Below are positions 9,101 to 17,591 of a stretch of DNA of 64,000 nt, one piece after another. A program made the translations under genes and the position numbers. Location: contig JBALXI010000006.1 in assembly GCA_036960605.1 (NCBI GenBank), forward strand, positions 62,001 to 126,000, written 5' to 3'. Positions within the stretch are counted from its first letter, which is position 1, and every line of letters starts with the position of its first letter. This DNA comes from Oleispira sp036960605. GTDB taxonomy: Bacteria; Pseudomonadota; Gammaproteobacteria; Pseudomonadales; Oceanobacteraceae. The notes under the pieces are model-generated. The model had not been told where the DNA came from. It ran no database searches and was given only the letters and a program-made list of their open reading frames with translations.

Positions 9101-9145
9101 ATTTTATGCTTTAGGATGGGGGGGATATATAGTGCAATTTAGGGT
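9101..9145 (-). promoter_or_regulatory. Shared box 1 and -10 element of lipoprotein A1
   Basis: On the minus strand ACCCTAAATTGCACT (9145-9131) is followed, 25 bases after TTGCAC, by TAAAAT (9106-9101). A run of seven C lies in that spacer. The same box precedes four other genes in this window. Its place next to where a -35 should be suggests an activator site (inference). Confidence 0.65.
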
Positions 9146-9285
9146 ATTTGAGAATTTCTTATACTTCTTTGGCTGCCATTTAGTCCTATAGAGAATAACC
9201 TTTTCCTTTTGTTTTCACTGGTAAGGGAAATGTTTGTGGAAACTATTTTATCAGTTACATAATTGTTACTAGAATTATAGTAAAA

Positions 9286-9330
9286 ACCCTAAATTGCACC
9301 ATATGGTTGCGTCGAAAGCTAACGTAGAAT
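9286..9330 (+). promoter_or_regulatory. Shared box 2 and -10 element of lipoprotein B1
   Basis: ACCCTAAATTGCACC (9286-9300) is followed 25 bases after TTGCAC by TAGAAT (9325-9330), leaving a leader of about 44 bases to ATG 9381. The bases before it, TAGTAAAA, match the same region of box 3 closely. The divergent box 1 lies 140 bases away; the rest of the 9021-9380 gap shows no gene. Confidence 0.65.
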
Positions 9331-9380
9331 TGAACTCAATTATTAATATCACTGTTATAGCGAAATTTTGGAGTACTCAC

Positions 9381-11027
9381 ATGGTGAAGAAAATATTTTT
9401 AGGTTCATTGTTTTTAGGTCTAGTCGCTTGTGGTGGTGGAAGTAGTTCAGGTGGTAATGATGCAGAGACACCTGCTCCTAAGCCAGGCGTCCCAGCACCA
9501 AAAGCAAACACTTTACCCGTTGCTAGTGCTGTCAGCATTACGGATGCAAATGGCAGTTCGTTATGGACGGGTGATGAGTTGCTTGGTCAATATACCTACA
9601 CTGATGCGGAAGGTGATGTAGAAGGTGCAACGACTTTGCGTTGGTTAATTGATGGTATTGAGGTGGCGACAGGCAGTCGTTATACAGCTTCAAAAGAAGA
9701 AGCTGGTAAGTCTCTTGTCTTTGAAGTTACTCCTCTTGCTATAGCGGGTTTACTTACAGGCCAAGCAAGCTCTTCATCATCCGCTTTAATAATGAAGCGT
9801 AATTTACAATTTTTCACGGCTAATACTCTTGAGAGAAGCATTGACCTTTTTGCCACTGACGGCACGGAAGCAGGCACAATTAGTCTTGGTTTAACTACAT
9901 CTACGGTGATTAGTGAGCCGGTAAAATTGGGAGAGAAATGGTTTTTTGCTGTTTATAATAGTGACGTTTCTAAAAGGTTTCTAGCAGAAACCGATGGAAC
10001 GGCAGAAGGAACTAAAATATTTACGGAAGGCCCTGAGGTTATGGGATCGTTAAATTTAACTGAGTTTAATGGGGAGTTGTATTTTACTGGTAATGGTGGC
10101 GAGGGCAACCAGTTATGGGTAGTTGACGATACTATTACGGCTGGAGCAACGTTATTTAGAGAGATTGAAAACGGCGGCTCTCCTCGTAACTTCACTGTTG
10201 CAGGTGATCAAATGTTTTTTACGGCCTATCAGACTTCGACGGGTGACGAGCTTTGGGTGACTAATGGTGATAGCTCACATGAAGGAACACATTTAGTTAA
10301 AAATATTACAGCCGGGGATGTTTCTTCAAGTTTCAGTAGCTTTCATAACTTTAAAAATAAGTTATATCTAGTACAAAGTAACGTTATTTGGGTAAGTGAT
10401 GGCACGGATTCTGGAACCCAAAGGCTCAGTGAAATTCCTGGGTCGTATAAAGCAAACAACTTCGTAACAATGGGTGAATACTTCTTCTTTATTGATTCAT
10501 CATCAGGTACTCCTGCAAGTGTGTGGGGAAGTGATGGTGTAACCCTAACCCGCCTGCATGACTCGCCGGCTGAGAACAAGCATTATATTAATAGCCTAAC
10601 GGTGTCGAATGGGAAGGTGCACTTTGTTAGCTCAAAAGAATTATATGAGGCCACGATGGCTGGCGCGCAAAAAGTTGATTTAAGTACTTCAAATGTAACT
10701 ATCAGCTCTATTACAGATTTAACAAACCTGAATAACAAATTATTATTCAGTGCGACGCCTCCTGATGTAAGAAATTCTGAACTGTATCAATATAATGGTA
10801 GTAAGGTTTCGCTGGTTAAAGACATTACTGGAGATAGTGAGGCTAGCTATCCGAAACAGTTAACTGTGCTGAATGATAGGGTTTTATTTAAAGCCGATGA
10901 TGGAATATCAGGTTCAGAGCTTTGGGAAACTGATGGCACCGAAGTAGGTACAGTACTACTTAAAGATATCAAATCAGGTGCTTTAGGAAGTAATATCTAT
11001 TTAGATATAGAGTTAGGCCAGCATTAA
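9381..11027 (+). CDS. Lipoprotein B1 with ELWxTDGT repeats, 548 aa
   Basis: The frame is open from 9294, but ATG 9381 is preceded by TTTTGGAG and starts a lipoprotein signal (MVKKIFLGSLFLGLVACGGG, lipobox LVAC), so it is the start. Residues 35-120 look like an Ig/cadherin-type domain (YTYTDAEGDVEGATTLRWLI). The rest is a run of blades with motifs such as LFATDGTEAGTISL, ELWVTNG and ELWETDGTEVGTVLL, the ELWxTDGTxxGT repeat found in predicted beta-propellers of secreted bacterial proteins. It is paralogous to B2 at 15428-17047. It is probably exposed on the outer membrane or facing the periplasm. The shared box precedes it. Ligand and role are unknown. Confidence 0.82.
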   Translation: MVKKIFLGSLFLGLVACGGGSSSGGNDAETPAPKPGVPAPKANTLPVASAVSITDANGSSLWTGDELLGQYTYTDAEGDVEGATTLRWLIDGIEVATGSRYTASKEEAGKSLVFEVTPLAIAGLLTGQASSSSSALIMKRNLQFFTANTLERSIDLFATDGTEAGTISLGLTTSTVISEPVKLGEKWFFAVYNSDVSKRFLAETDGTAEGTKIFTEGPEVMGSLNLTEFNGELYFTGNGGEGNQLWVVDDTITAGATLFREIENGGSPRNFTVAGDQMFFTAYQTSTGDELWVTNGDSSHEGTHLVKNITAGDVSSSFSSFHNFKNKLYLVQSNVIWVSDGTDSGTQRLSEIPGSYKANNFVTMGEYFFFIDSSSGTPASVWGSDGVTLTRLHDSPAENKHYINSLTVSNGKVHFVSSKELYEATMAGAQKVDLSTSNVTISSITDLTNLNNKLLFSATPPDVRNSELYQYNGSKVSLVKDITGDSEASYPKQLTVLNDRVLFKADDGISGSELWETDGTEVGTVLLKDIKSGALGSNIYLDIELGQH

Positions 11028-11038
11028 TTTCATATCTC

Positions 11039-11069
11039 CGCTTAGTATTTTACATTGAAATACTAAGCG
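11039..11069 (+). terminator. Terminator after lipoprotein B1
   Basis: A 12-base perfect stem, CGCTTAGTATTT / AAATACTAAGCG, around a 7-base loop, starting 12 bases past the B1 stop. It is followed by a moderately T-rich stretch (GTCATTTTGTCATTTCC). Confidence 0.7.
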
Positions 11070-11152
11070 AGTGTCATTTTGTCATTTCCTCAATAAATTC
11101 AAAATATCTCAGATTTACTAGTTGTATGATTGTCACGAAAATTATCGTAAAA

Positions 11153-11197
11153 ACCCTAAATTGCACTATATGGCTACATTTTTCACTGAAGTATACT
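11153..11197 (+). promoter_or_regulatory. Shared box 3 and -10 element of lipoprotein A2
   Basis: ACCCTAAATTGCACT (11153-11167), then 25 bases after TTGCAC the hexamer TATACT (11192-11197). The leader to ATG 11248 would be about 44 bases, as for B1. Flanks TCGTAAAA and ATATGGC are also close to box 2. Confidence 0.65.
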
Positions 11198-11247
11198 CTG
11201 CCTCAGTAACTGAAACTCACATCACAGTCAAATTCTGGAGTCTTCCT

Positions 11248-13041
11248 ATGGTGAAGAAAATATTTTTAAGTTCGATTCTTTTAGGGTCCCTAGTCGCTTG
11301 TGGTAGTGGGAGTAATAGTGGCGGTGGAGAAAAATCCGTGTCTGCTAGTACTGGAATTTTGACTGGACTAGTGGGGGTGAAGTATGCAACAGCGACTCAA
11401 TCAGGGGTCATTGGCGTCAATGGTGAGTTCAAATATCTGGCCGATGAGTCGATAATATTATCTGTAGGCAATACAGTACTGGGAACATTACCAGTCGCTT
11501 CTAATATATCGGTAAGTAGCTTATTTACCGATTTACCTGATACAGCTAAAGGAATACGTACTTCATTACGAATGCCTGAATATAGTCGTACAGAAACAAG
11601 AACAGGTATCTCGCCTAGCGTTACTCAAGGTCGTTATAATACATTGCATAAAGCTTCAAATATGATGCAATTGTTATTGGCATTAGATAATGATAGCGAT
11701 GCCTCTAATGGTATTGACATCACAGTGAATACAGCCTTAGTGAGTGACTTAAACATTAATTTTGATGCCAGTTTATTTGAATTTTCAAATTCGACGGCAT
11801 TACAATCATTTCAACATAGCAGCAATGTTTCTTTGGGAATGGAAGTTTCTAAACCATTAAGTGAAGTCTATAAATTATTAAATATTACACTGTCTGTACC
11901 TAGAAGAATGTCGATTCCAACAGGCCAATATTCTAATGATCAAACTTATATCTATAACTTAATAGGTCAGCTAACAGATATGGGGGAACAATCGTCCCCC
12001 ACCAGGAAGGAGCATTATTCTCATACTTTTGATAATACTAATGGTTTGTTGATATCGACTGAAACTACTATTTCACCGGTAGAAGGATTTGCTGGGACAA
12101 CCTATGCGGCGATGAATATTAATACCTATAATGATTTTGGATTGTTAAAAACCTATATAAAAGAAGATTTTGTTCCTGATGATCTAACCACGGTAGCAAG
12201 CCGTGAGGCTACAATAAACACTTATGTTGATGATAAAGTATTTATAGCGATTAAGCGTGAAAAATATGATGAAAATGGCGATGGCACTTACACAAATTCT
12301 GATTCCGAGCGGACTGAATATAATGAATCATGGAGAAAAGTTTTAAACAAATATTATTCTGGAACCAATGCTGACGATGAAATATTTAAATTTGGCACTA
12401 CGTATTCTTATACTGAAGTTGGTGATTTAAAAGAAAGTAATTATGAAGATTTAAATTCATCTGGTAGTAATAAAACTGTTTTTTCAGAAGTTGAAGCAGC
12501 TGGAAATGTTGAGCGTAGTAGTAAGCTTATTAGTACTAGTCAAATTAAGACAAATTATATTGAAACATTTAATGCGAGTGGCCAGCTAATTAGACAAAAT
12601 AAAAGTATGTTAGATTCTAGTGATACTTTGACTAAAGAAGAAAATATTGTCTATGATTATGATGCTGAAGGAAGAGTTAAAAGTTGCCGTTTCGATTCTG
12701 GTTCTCAAAATTTATCAATCACCACTCAAACGTTTACATACAGTGATACCGGACTTGTGAGTATTCTTCAGTCAACGGATAATGATGGTGATGGCGCTGT
12801 TGATAGCGAGGTAACTAAGAGTATGAGTTATGGTGTTGACGGAGAGGTCTTGATTGATATAAAAGGAAAGGAAGCACAATATGGAAATTCAGAAGTAAAT
12901 GGAATTCGCTATTTGGTTAATGAATACAAATTAGATATGTATCCCTTTATGGAATATAACAGAACTTTCAATCCGTTCTTCAGCATAGAAAGTAACAAAT
13001 GTTCTAATTCATCAGGTGGAGGCGTTGTCGTTGCTCAGTAG
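11248..13041 (+). CDS. Lipoprotein A2, paralogue of A1, 597 aa
   Basis: ATG 11248 follows CTGGAG and opens a lipoprotein signal (MVKKIFLSSILLGSLVACGS); the frame upstream to 11122 is only open by chance. The leader and first residues resemble those of B1, while the body matches A1: LHKASNMMQLLLALDNDSDA with SNGID, then an AxxLSEVYKLL segment. Residues from about 250 on are Tyr/Asp/Asn/Thr rich with irregular YD-like pieces (TYNDFGLLKTY, YDYDAEGRVKSC). The C-terminus carries cysteines near SNKCSNSSGGG. So it combines a B-type signal region with an A-type body, which suggests past recombination among these neighbours. It is probably outer-membrane anchored; the function is unknown. Confidence 0.78.
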   Translation: MVKKIFLSSILLGSLVACGSGSNSGGGEKSVSASTGILTGLVGVKYATATQSGVIGVNGEFKYLADESIILSVGNTVLGTLPVASNISVSSLFTDLPDTAKGIRTSLRMPEYSRTETRTGISPSVTQGRYNTLHKASNMMQLLLALDNDSDASNGIDITVNTALVSDLNINFDASLFEFSNSTALQSFQHSSNVSLGMEVSKPLSEVYKLLNITLSVPRRMSIPTGQYSNDQTYIYNLIGQLTDMGEQSSPTRKEHYSHTFDNTNGLLISTETTISPVEGFAGTTYAAMNINTYNDFGLLKTYIKEDFVPDDLTTVASREATINTYVDDKVFIAIKREKYDENGDGTYTNSDSERTEYNESWRKVLNKYYSGTNADDEIFKFGTTYSYTEVGDLKESNYEDLNSSGSNKTVFSEVEAAGNVERSSKLISTSQIKTNYIETFNASGQLIRQNKSMLDSSDTLTKEENIVYDYDAEGRVKSCRFDSGSQNLSITTQTFTYSDTGLVSILQSTDNDGDGAVDSEVTKSMSYGVDGEVLIDIKGKEAQYGNSEVNGIRYLVNEYKLDMYPFMEYNRTFNPFFSIESNKCSNSSGGGVVVAQ

Positions 13042-13101
13042 TGTTGTAACTTGTTTAGAGCTGTCATCTGACCACTGCTGTATCATTGTTGACAGTCATA
13101 A

Positions 13102-13131
13102 GGTGAATCTCATTTGAGGTTCGCTTTTTTT
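13102..13131 (+). terminator. Rho-independent terminator after lipoprotein A2
   Basis: Stem GGTGAATCTCA / TGAGGTTCGCT (with G-T pairs) followed by a run of T ending near 13131. It lies about 60 bases past the A2 stop and has the classic form of a GC stem plus U-tract. Confidence 0.75.
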
Positions 13132-13199
13132 ATGTCTGGGGCACCTGACTTTGATATCTCTGATGGTGGTACTCCCTGTTTAACAGACGCTAAAAATAT

Positions 13200-13590
13200 A
13201 AATTAAGCAGCTATTCGGCGACTTTTCCATTTTTAGCACTCAAAAGAGGCTGGTGCCAATGACACATTTCGCTGATAGAAAATGCTTGGAAAACAAACGA
13301 ATACTCACATCGTGATTAGGGAGAGCTTTTTGAACGAGCTCTTTACTCTGCGACGGCTTCATCACTTTTTTGCAGTGATTCCTTGAAAAATTCAAATTGA
13401 AGACGGACGTTGATCTACATTTCTTTAACTAATAATTCTCACCTACGAATTCTTTGAGTCGCTACATCATGAGCGGCCCACTCCATCGTACATTTTATAA
13501 CTGGCTGGACTCATACCATGTTCGCGGGATAGCTCAAGAACAGGGTACCTACGCCAGCTTACTTGAGAATCTTCTGATTTTTGGGGGCTA
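13200..13590 (-). pseudogene. Decayed IS3-family (IS407-like) transposase remnant
   Basis: No intact frame exists, but conceptual translation of the minus strand shows pieces of an IS3-family OrfA/OrfB pair in order. LSREHGMSPASYK near 13536-13498 matches the OrfA recognition segment (REHGMSPASFYKW). RLKEFVGEN with LKK near 13465-13425 matches RLKELEEENRRLKK. PSQSKELVQKALPNHDVSIRL near 13370-13290 matches the start of OrfB (AV-x-VSIRLAC). Stops and frameshifts break every segment, so it is dead. Flanking inverted repeats could not be found by eye. It fills most of the 677-base gap between lipoprotein A2 and gene C and marks a past insertion in this block. Confidence 0.65.
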
Positions 13591-13641
13591 TTAATTTAAA
13601 GGAGGAGTTACCATCCAACTTTCATAAGATTTATCGTTAAA

Positions 13642-13685
13642 ACCCTAATTTGCACTATTGCTCAGATGAGGGATTTCCTTAATAT
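13642..13685 (+). promoter_or_regulatory. Shared box 4 and -10 element of gene C
   Basis: ACCCTAATTTGCACT (13642-13656) differs at one position from the other boxes. TAATAT (13680-13685) follows 24 bases after TTGCAC, giving a leader of about 27 bases to ATG 13719. Upstream TTATCGTTAAA matches box 3's flank. Confidence 0.6.
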
Positions 13686-13718
13686 CAGTCGTATTACAAA
13701 TTTTTATAGGTGTTTGTT

Positions 13719-15287
13719 ATGTCGATCGCTAGTGGAAAATATTTTGCAGTACCCGTCTCTTCAACTGATCCAGAATTTGATATCGAATTCATTGTCGATC
13801 CGGAGTATCGAATTTTCAGCGCCCAGCGCATGACTGAAGATGATAAGCCACAAGCTCCGGTAGATGAAATTGAGCAAATAAAGGCTAAGGCCAAAGAAGG
13901 AATGGCAAGTTTTAAGAAAGGAGGCCTGAAAGGTGCCTTTGGCTTTGCTAAGAAATTAGCAGAAGAGACGATGAAAGATGATAAGCAAAAGCTAGAAGAA
14001 GCAAAAGAAGCCAATTTTAAAGATCCTATGGATCCTATCCATGCCTTTGCCCTGGATACTCAATCGGGTGTTAGTTATGAGCCGATTCATTCTTTAGAAG
14101 ATAAGCATAAAGATACTAATCTCTTTCAGTTTAGAAGCGACTCCGGCTATGGTGTTCTAGAACCTCTAGAAAATGGCGTATTGAGAGAAATTAGTTTTTC
14201 TTATCCTTCGCATGAATATGCTGAAAAGAAATATGAAAACCAGCATGTTGGTCATTCTGTACATGACTGGCGCCGAGAAGATGATGTTTTGCACCACATG
14301 CGTGTTTATTATCTATCTCAGGATAAATCTAAGGCTGATGCGGCAGCGAAAGCAGCTTCAATGGCGACCATCAAGAACGACCACTTCTCTGTTGATCTAA
14401 CATCGACACGGGCTGCTGAAAAAACACGATTCAGGGCTCCCGATTTAAGAATCGATAAAAAAAGTGGTGATGTAAGCCTCACTGCTTTATACGCTTGGTT
14501 TTTACCTCGGAAAACGCAACAAGGGCGCCAAATTCAATACAATTGGGATGCTTTACGTGTACGCGTAACTCAAGGTGATACTCTTGTTAAGCGTATTGTT
14601 TGTTGGAGCAGTAGCAAAGAGATGGATTACATTAAATCTCAGTGCACGAGTATGGAGCTAATGAATGGCGGCTACATTGGTGAGCTAGAAGCAGGGAAAT
14701 ATGAATTACGCCTATCCATTTATAATGATGAAATGATGGTTTATCCGTTTGAAGTTATTAAAACGGTATCGACTGATAATCGAACGGCTGTTGAAACGTA
14801 TTATACGTTAAAAACACCGGCTGATAATTTTGCCAAGCTTAAATATACGGATGAATCTTTTCAATTAGATATCGAATACCCGTTATGCCAGCTGGTCACA
14901 GAAATGGGATCCGTTGAAGAGTTTGAAGTGGTTTGTAAAATCATGCGCGACGGTAAAACTTGGCCTGATTATGAGGTCAGTGAATTTGATGGCAGTAATA
15001 TGCAAACGACAATTACGGTGCGCAATCAGCCAAATTGGGCTTCAGAACCTACGCGCTTGCAGATTCCTTTTGGCTCTCAGGCCGAATATAGAGGCCGCGA
15101 ATCCGTTCCAAATGGTACCTATACTGCGCACATTAGCATCGATGGTACTGAGAAGGATCAAATTGTTTTCGAGATCAAAGATGGAACACTAGTGACTGAT
15201 AATGTCTCTTTTCCTACTGAGCTAGCGCTCGCAGATTTCGATTTTCCTGAAGAGCACAATGGCCACTTGTTCCCGTTAAATAAATAA
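13719..15287 (+). CDS. Protein C, unknown, 522 aa, no signal peptide
   Basis: ATG 13719 has AGG nine bases ahead (ATAGGTGTTTGTT); a GTG three codons earlier overlaps that site and is less likely. The product has no signal peptide or membrane segment. Residues 50-110 are a Lys/Glu-rich helical stretch (EQIKAKAKEGMASFKKGGLK) and the remainder looks like beta-rich modules with repeated themes such as GELEAGKYELRLSIYNDE and VPNGTYTAHISIDGTEKDQI. The last resembles an Ig-like or carbohydrate-binding sandwich. I recognise no family. It carries the same upstream box as the four lipoproteins, so it is probably expressed with them. A decayed second copy lies at 17241-17574. Confidence 0.7.
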   Translation: MSIASGKYFAVPVSSTDPEFDIEFIVDPEYRIFSAQRMTEDDKPQAPVDEIEQIKAKAKEGMASFKKGGLKGAFGFAKKLAEETMKDDKQKLEEAKEANFKDPMDPIHAFALDTQSGVSYEPIHSLEDKHKDTNLFQFRSDSGYGVLEPLENGVLREISFSYPSHEYAEKKYENQHVGHSVHDWRREDDVLHHMRVYYLSQDKSKADAAAKAASMATIKNDHFSVDLTSTRAAEKTRFRAPDLRIDKKSGDVSLTALYAWFLPRKTQQGRQIQYNWDALRVRVTQGDTLVKRIVCWSSSKEMDYIKSQCTSMELMNGGYIGELEAGKYELRLSIYNDEMMVYPFEVIKTVSTDNRTAVETYYTLKTPADNFAKLKYTDESFQLDIEYPLCQLVTEMGSVEEFEVVCKIMRDGKTWPDYEVSEFDGSNMQTTITVRNQPNWASEPTRLQIPFGSQAEYRGRESVPNGTYTAHISIDGTEKDQIVFEIKDGTLVTDNVSFPTELALADFDFPEEHNGHLFPLNK

Positions 15288-15290
15288 GTA

Positions 15291-15324
15291 ATAAGAGGCC
15301 ATTCAAAACTGAATGGCCTCTTAT
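15291..15324 (+). terminator. Terminator after gene C
   Basis: A perfect 15-base stem, ATAAGAGGCCATTCA / TGAATGGCCTCTTAT, with a 4-base loop, directly after the stop of C. It can fold on both strands and so may also shield against convergent reading from B2. Confidence 0.8.
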
Positions 15325-15356
15325 CGGGAAGCATTCCAATACACTCTTAAATAAAG

Positions 15357-15390
15357 AGCCAGACTTACAGTATAACTATAAGTCTGGGCT
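15357..15390 (-). terminator. Terminator after lipoprotein B2
   Basis: An inverted repeat AGCCAGACTTA / TAAGTCTGGGCT (one bulged base) about 40 bases past the B2 stop. On the minus strand it is followed by CTTTATTT. Confidence 0.65.
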
Positions 15391-15427
15391 AATTTCACCT
15401 GGTTTAGATATAGGTGTACTGCCTTAA

Positions 15428-17047
15428 TCACTTCTCGCTATCATCAAAAGACAAGTTAGGATAACTGCTTGATACCCCTTCTTTTATATCTTTAAGCAGA
15501 GCAGTGCCCGCTTCTGTACCGTCTGTTTTCCATAGCTCCCTTCCTGCAATTTTGTCATCTGCTGAGAAAATAATTTCATTATTTAACAGTGTAAAATGTG
15601 CCGGGGAACTGCTGTTGCTATCCCCTGTGATATCTTTAATCAATGAAACGGCGGTGCCATCATATTGAAAAAACTCATGATTTTGAGTACCCGTATGGCT
15701 AGCGCTAAATATTAACTTATTATTAAATACGGAAAAATTATTAGGTTTCAGAAAGCCAGACGCTAAATTCGAAGCTGAAAGATCTACTTTTTTAGCCAAT
15801 GTCGGCGTTGCTTCGTACAACTCTTGCTCACTGGTAAAGTACACTTTATCGTTAAATACAGTTAAGCCGTCTGTGTCCCCTTTAGTAGAATCAGTCTCAC
15901 GCAATAATGTGTTGGTAATACCATCGCTTACCCATACGCTTGCGTTAGAACCACCGGTTGAATCAATAAAGAAGAAATTATCACCCATTGCAATGAAGCC
16001 GTGTGCGTGAATTGATTGACGCTCTAAATCTAGCTTTGCAGTTCCCGCTGAAGTGCCATCCGTTTTCCAAAGCTTACCGCGATATGGATCAACGAAGTAC
16101 AAAGAATCGTTGAAACCAAATAAACTCTTTATGTCTGAAACTGTATTCCACTCCCATTTATGAAATGACTCGGTTGTATCAACACCATTTGTCACCCATA
16201 AAGTGCGGCCCTCTGTACCTTGATAAGCACTGAAATACATTTGATCTCCGGCAACTGTCAACATAGCAGGGGCACCACTAGAACCAGCATCAGTTTCAAA
16301 AAACATCTTAGTACCTGCTTCAGTACCATCCGTTTTCCAAAGCTCTGCTCCATGCTCTGCATCACTCCCTGAAAAATATAATTCGCCTTTGAACGGTGTA
16401 AAGGCGTAAGGAGTAGAAACTTTAGGCCCCTCTGAAAATTCCTTAGTACCCGCAATCGTGCCATCCGTTGCGGTTACAAAGCTTGCACGACTATCACTAT
16501 TAAACGATGCAAAATACCACTTGTCTCCAAGTTTTACTGGCTTACCTGGGTTATTAGGTAATGTCACTTCCAAATTAACCGTACCCGCTTCAGTACCATC
16601 AGTCACAAATAACTGATTAGAAAGAGTCAGTGTATTAGCGGTGAAGAAATGCAGATCACGCTTAATTGCAACTTCAGACGTTACTGCTTGGCCCAATTTT
16701 GTGCCTGTAGTGGCAACTGCGGTCACGTCAAAAGTGATGGATTTACCGGCTTCAGCCTTGGTTAAAGTATAGCTTTCAGTCGTGCTGACAACGTTGCCAT
16801 CCACTAACCAGCGAAAGGTTGTTACACCTTCTGCATCAGACTCAGCATCGGCATAGCTGTATTCGCCCGACAGTATATCCCCAGCCCATGTTTCCCCACC
16901 ATTGACATCAGTTATCGTGACCGCACTGGCAACGGGTGCAGAATTATTTTCTGGTACAGGTACAGGTGTTGGTGTTGGATCGCTAGATCCGCCACCACAG
17001 GCTGATAGTAAAATTGAAACTGATGTTGCAAAGATGATTTTTTTCAT
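15428..17047 (-). CDS. Lipoprotein B2 with ELWxTDGT repeats, 539 aa
   Basis: Signal MKKIIFATSVSILLSACGGG with lipobox LSAC, resembling the signal of A1 rather than that of its body paralogue B1. A Pro-Thr-Pro linker follows, then an Ig/cadherin-like domain (residues 40-125, YSYADAESDAEGVTTFRWLV). Blades with ELWKTDGTEAGT, LWVTNG and ELWKTDGTEAGTALL follow, a predicted beta-propeller. The match to B1 runs the whole length. It is most likely an outer-membrane lipoprotein. The shared box lies 116 bases upstream. The swap of signal types among A1, A2, B1 and B2 suggests recombination in this block. No catalytic signature is seen. Confidence 0.82.
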   Translation of the reverse strand: MKKIIFATSVSILLSACGGGSSDPTPTPVPVPENNSAPVASAVTITDVNGGETWAGDILSGEYSYADAESDAEGVTTFRWLVDGNVVSTTESYTLTKAEAGKSITFDVTAVATTGTKLGQAVTSEVAIKRDLHFFTANTLTLSNQLFVTDGTEAGTVNLEVTLPNNPGKPVKLGDKWYFASFNSDSRASFVTATDGTIAGTKEFSEGPKVSTPYAFTPFKGELYFSGSDAEHGAELWKTDGTEAGTKMFFETDAGSSGAPAMLTVAGDQMYFSAYQGTEGRTLWVTNGVDTTESFHKWEWNTVSDIKSLFGFNDSLYFVDPYRGKLWKTDGTSAGTAKLDLERQSIHAHGFIAMGDNFFFIDSTGGSNASVWVSDGITNTLLRETDSTKGDTDGLTVFNDKVYFTSEQELYEATPTLAKKVDLSASNLASGFLKPNNFSVFNNKLIFSASHTGTQNHEFFQYDGTAVSLIKDITGDSNSSSPAHFTLLNNEIIFSADDKIAGRELWKTDGTEAGTALLKDIKEGVSSSYPNLSFDDSEK

Positions 17048-17131
17048 CGTGTAGATGCCTTCTTTTGATGTTTTACTGCTTCAATTTTTGAAAGATTGGT
17101 GCAGCAATTGTTATGGGTAAATCTTGTACTT

Positions 17132-17177
17132 ATTTTATCCTTTCGTCGGGGCGCTAATAAATAGTGCAATTTAGGGT
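17132..17177 (-). promoter_or_regulatory. Shared box 5 and -10 element of lipoprotein B2
   Basis: On the minus strand ACCCTAAATTGCACT (17177-17163) is followed by TAAAAT (17137-17132), 26 bases after TTGCAC. The arrangement and the 5' flank AAATACCCT match box 1. It lies in the gap between B2 and the C pseudogene. Confidence 0.65.
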
Positions 17178-17240
17178 ATTTACTAATAATTTAACTGTCA
17201 TTGATTCGTTTAATAAAATAATTCTAGAGTAGGGGTTGTT

Positions 17241-17574
17241 ATGTCGATCCATAGCTTAGAGTTATTAGTGCACGAGTATGAATCACGTTTATCGATTTAT
17301 AATGATGGTTTATCTGTTTGAAGTTACTAATACGGGATCTATGAAGAGTTTTAAGTGGCTTGTAAAATCATGCGCGATGGATAAACTTGGCATCAGAATC
17401 TACGCTCTTGCAGATTTCTTTAGCTCTCAAGCTGAATACGGAGGTCGTGGATCCGTTCCAAATGGTACCTATACTGCGCACATTAGCATCGATGGTACTG
17501 AGAAGGATTAACTAAATTTCGAGATCAAAGAAGGAAAGTTAGTCACTGATAATGTGTATTTCCCTACTTTTTAA
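17241..17574 (+). pseudogene. Decayed second copy of gene C
   Basis: The start GTTATGTCGATC matches the start of gene C, then the sequence jumps to C's middle (TTTATAATGAT...GGTTTATC) and on to its C-terminal segment. There AATGGTACCTATACTGCGCA and about 45 further bases are identical, ending with an early stop just after GGTACTGAGAAGGAT. Internal deletions and frame breaks remove most of the protein. The shared box near it faces the other way, so the copy also lacks its own promoter. It shows that C, like A and B, was duplicated here. Confidence 0.8.
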
Positions 17575-17591
17575 GTTCTAAAGTATAAAAA

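Noticed and set aside
8623..9114. Plus-strand 163-residue frame opposite the A1 signal region
   Set aside because: It is the antisense reading of the A1 N-terminus, with repeats mirrored from its Pro-Thr linker.
9131..9145. Shared box as a classical lux box
   Set aside because: The box has no dyad symmetry of the lux-box type, so a known autoinducer site cannot be claimed.
9294..9299. TTGCAC of the shared box as a plain -35 hexamer
   Set aside because: The distance to the -10 is 24-26 bases, too long for a sigma-70 promoter without an activator.
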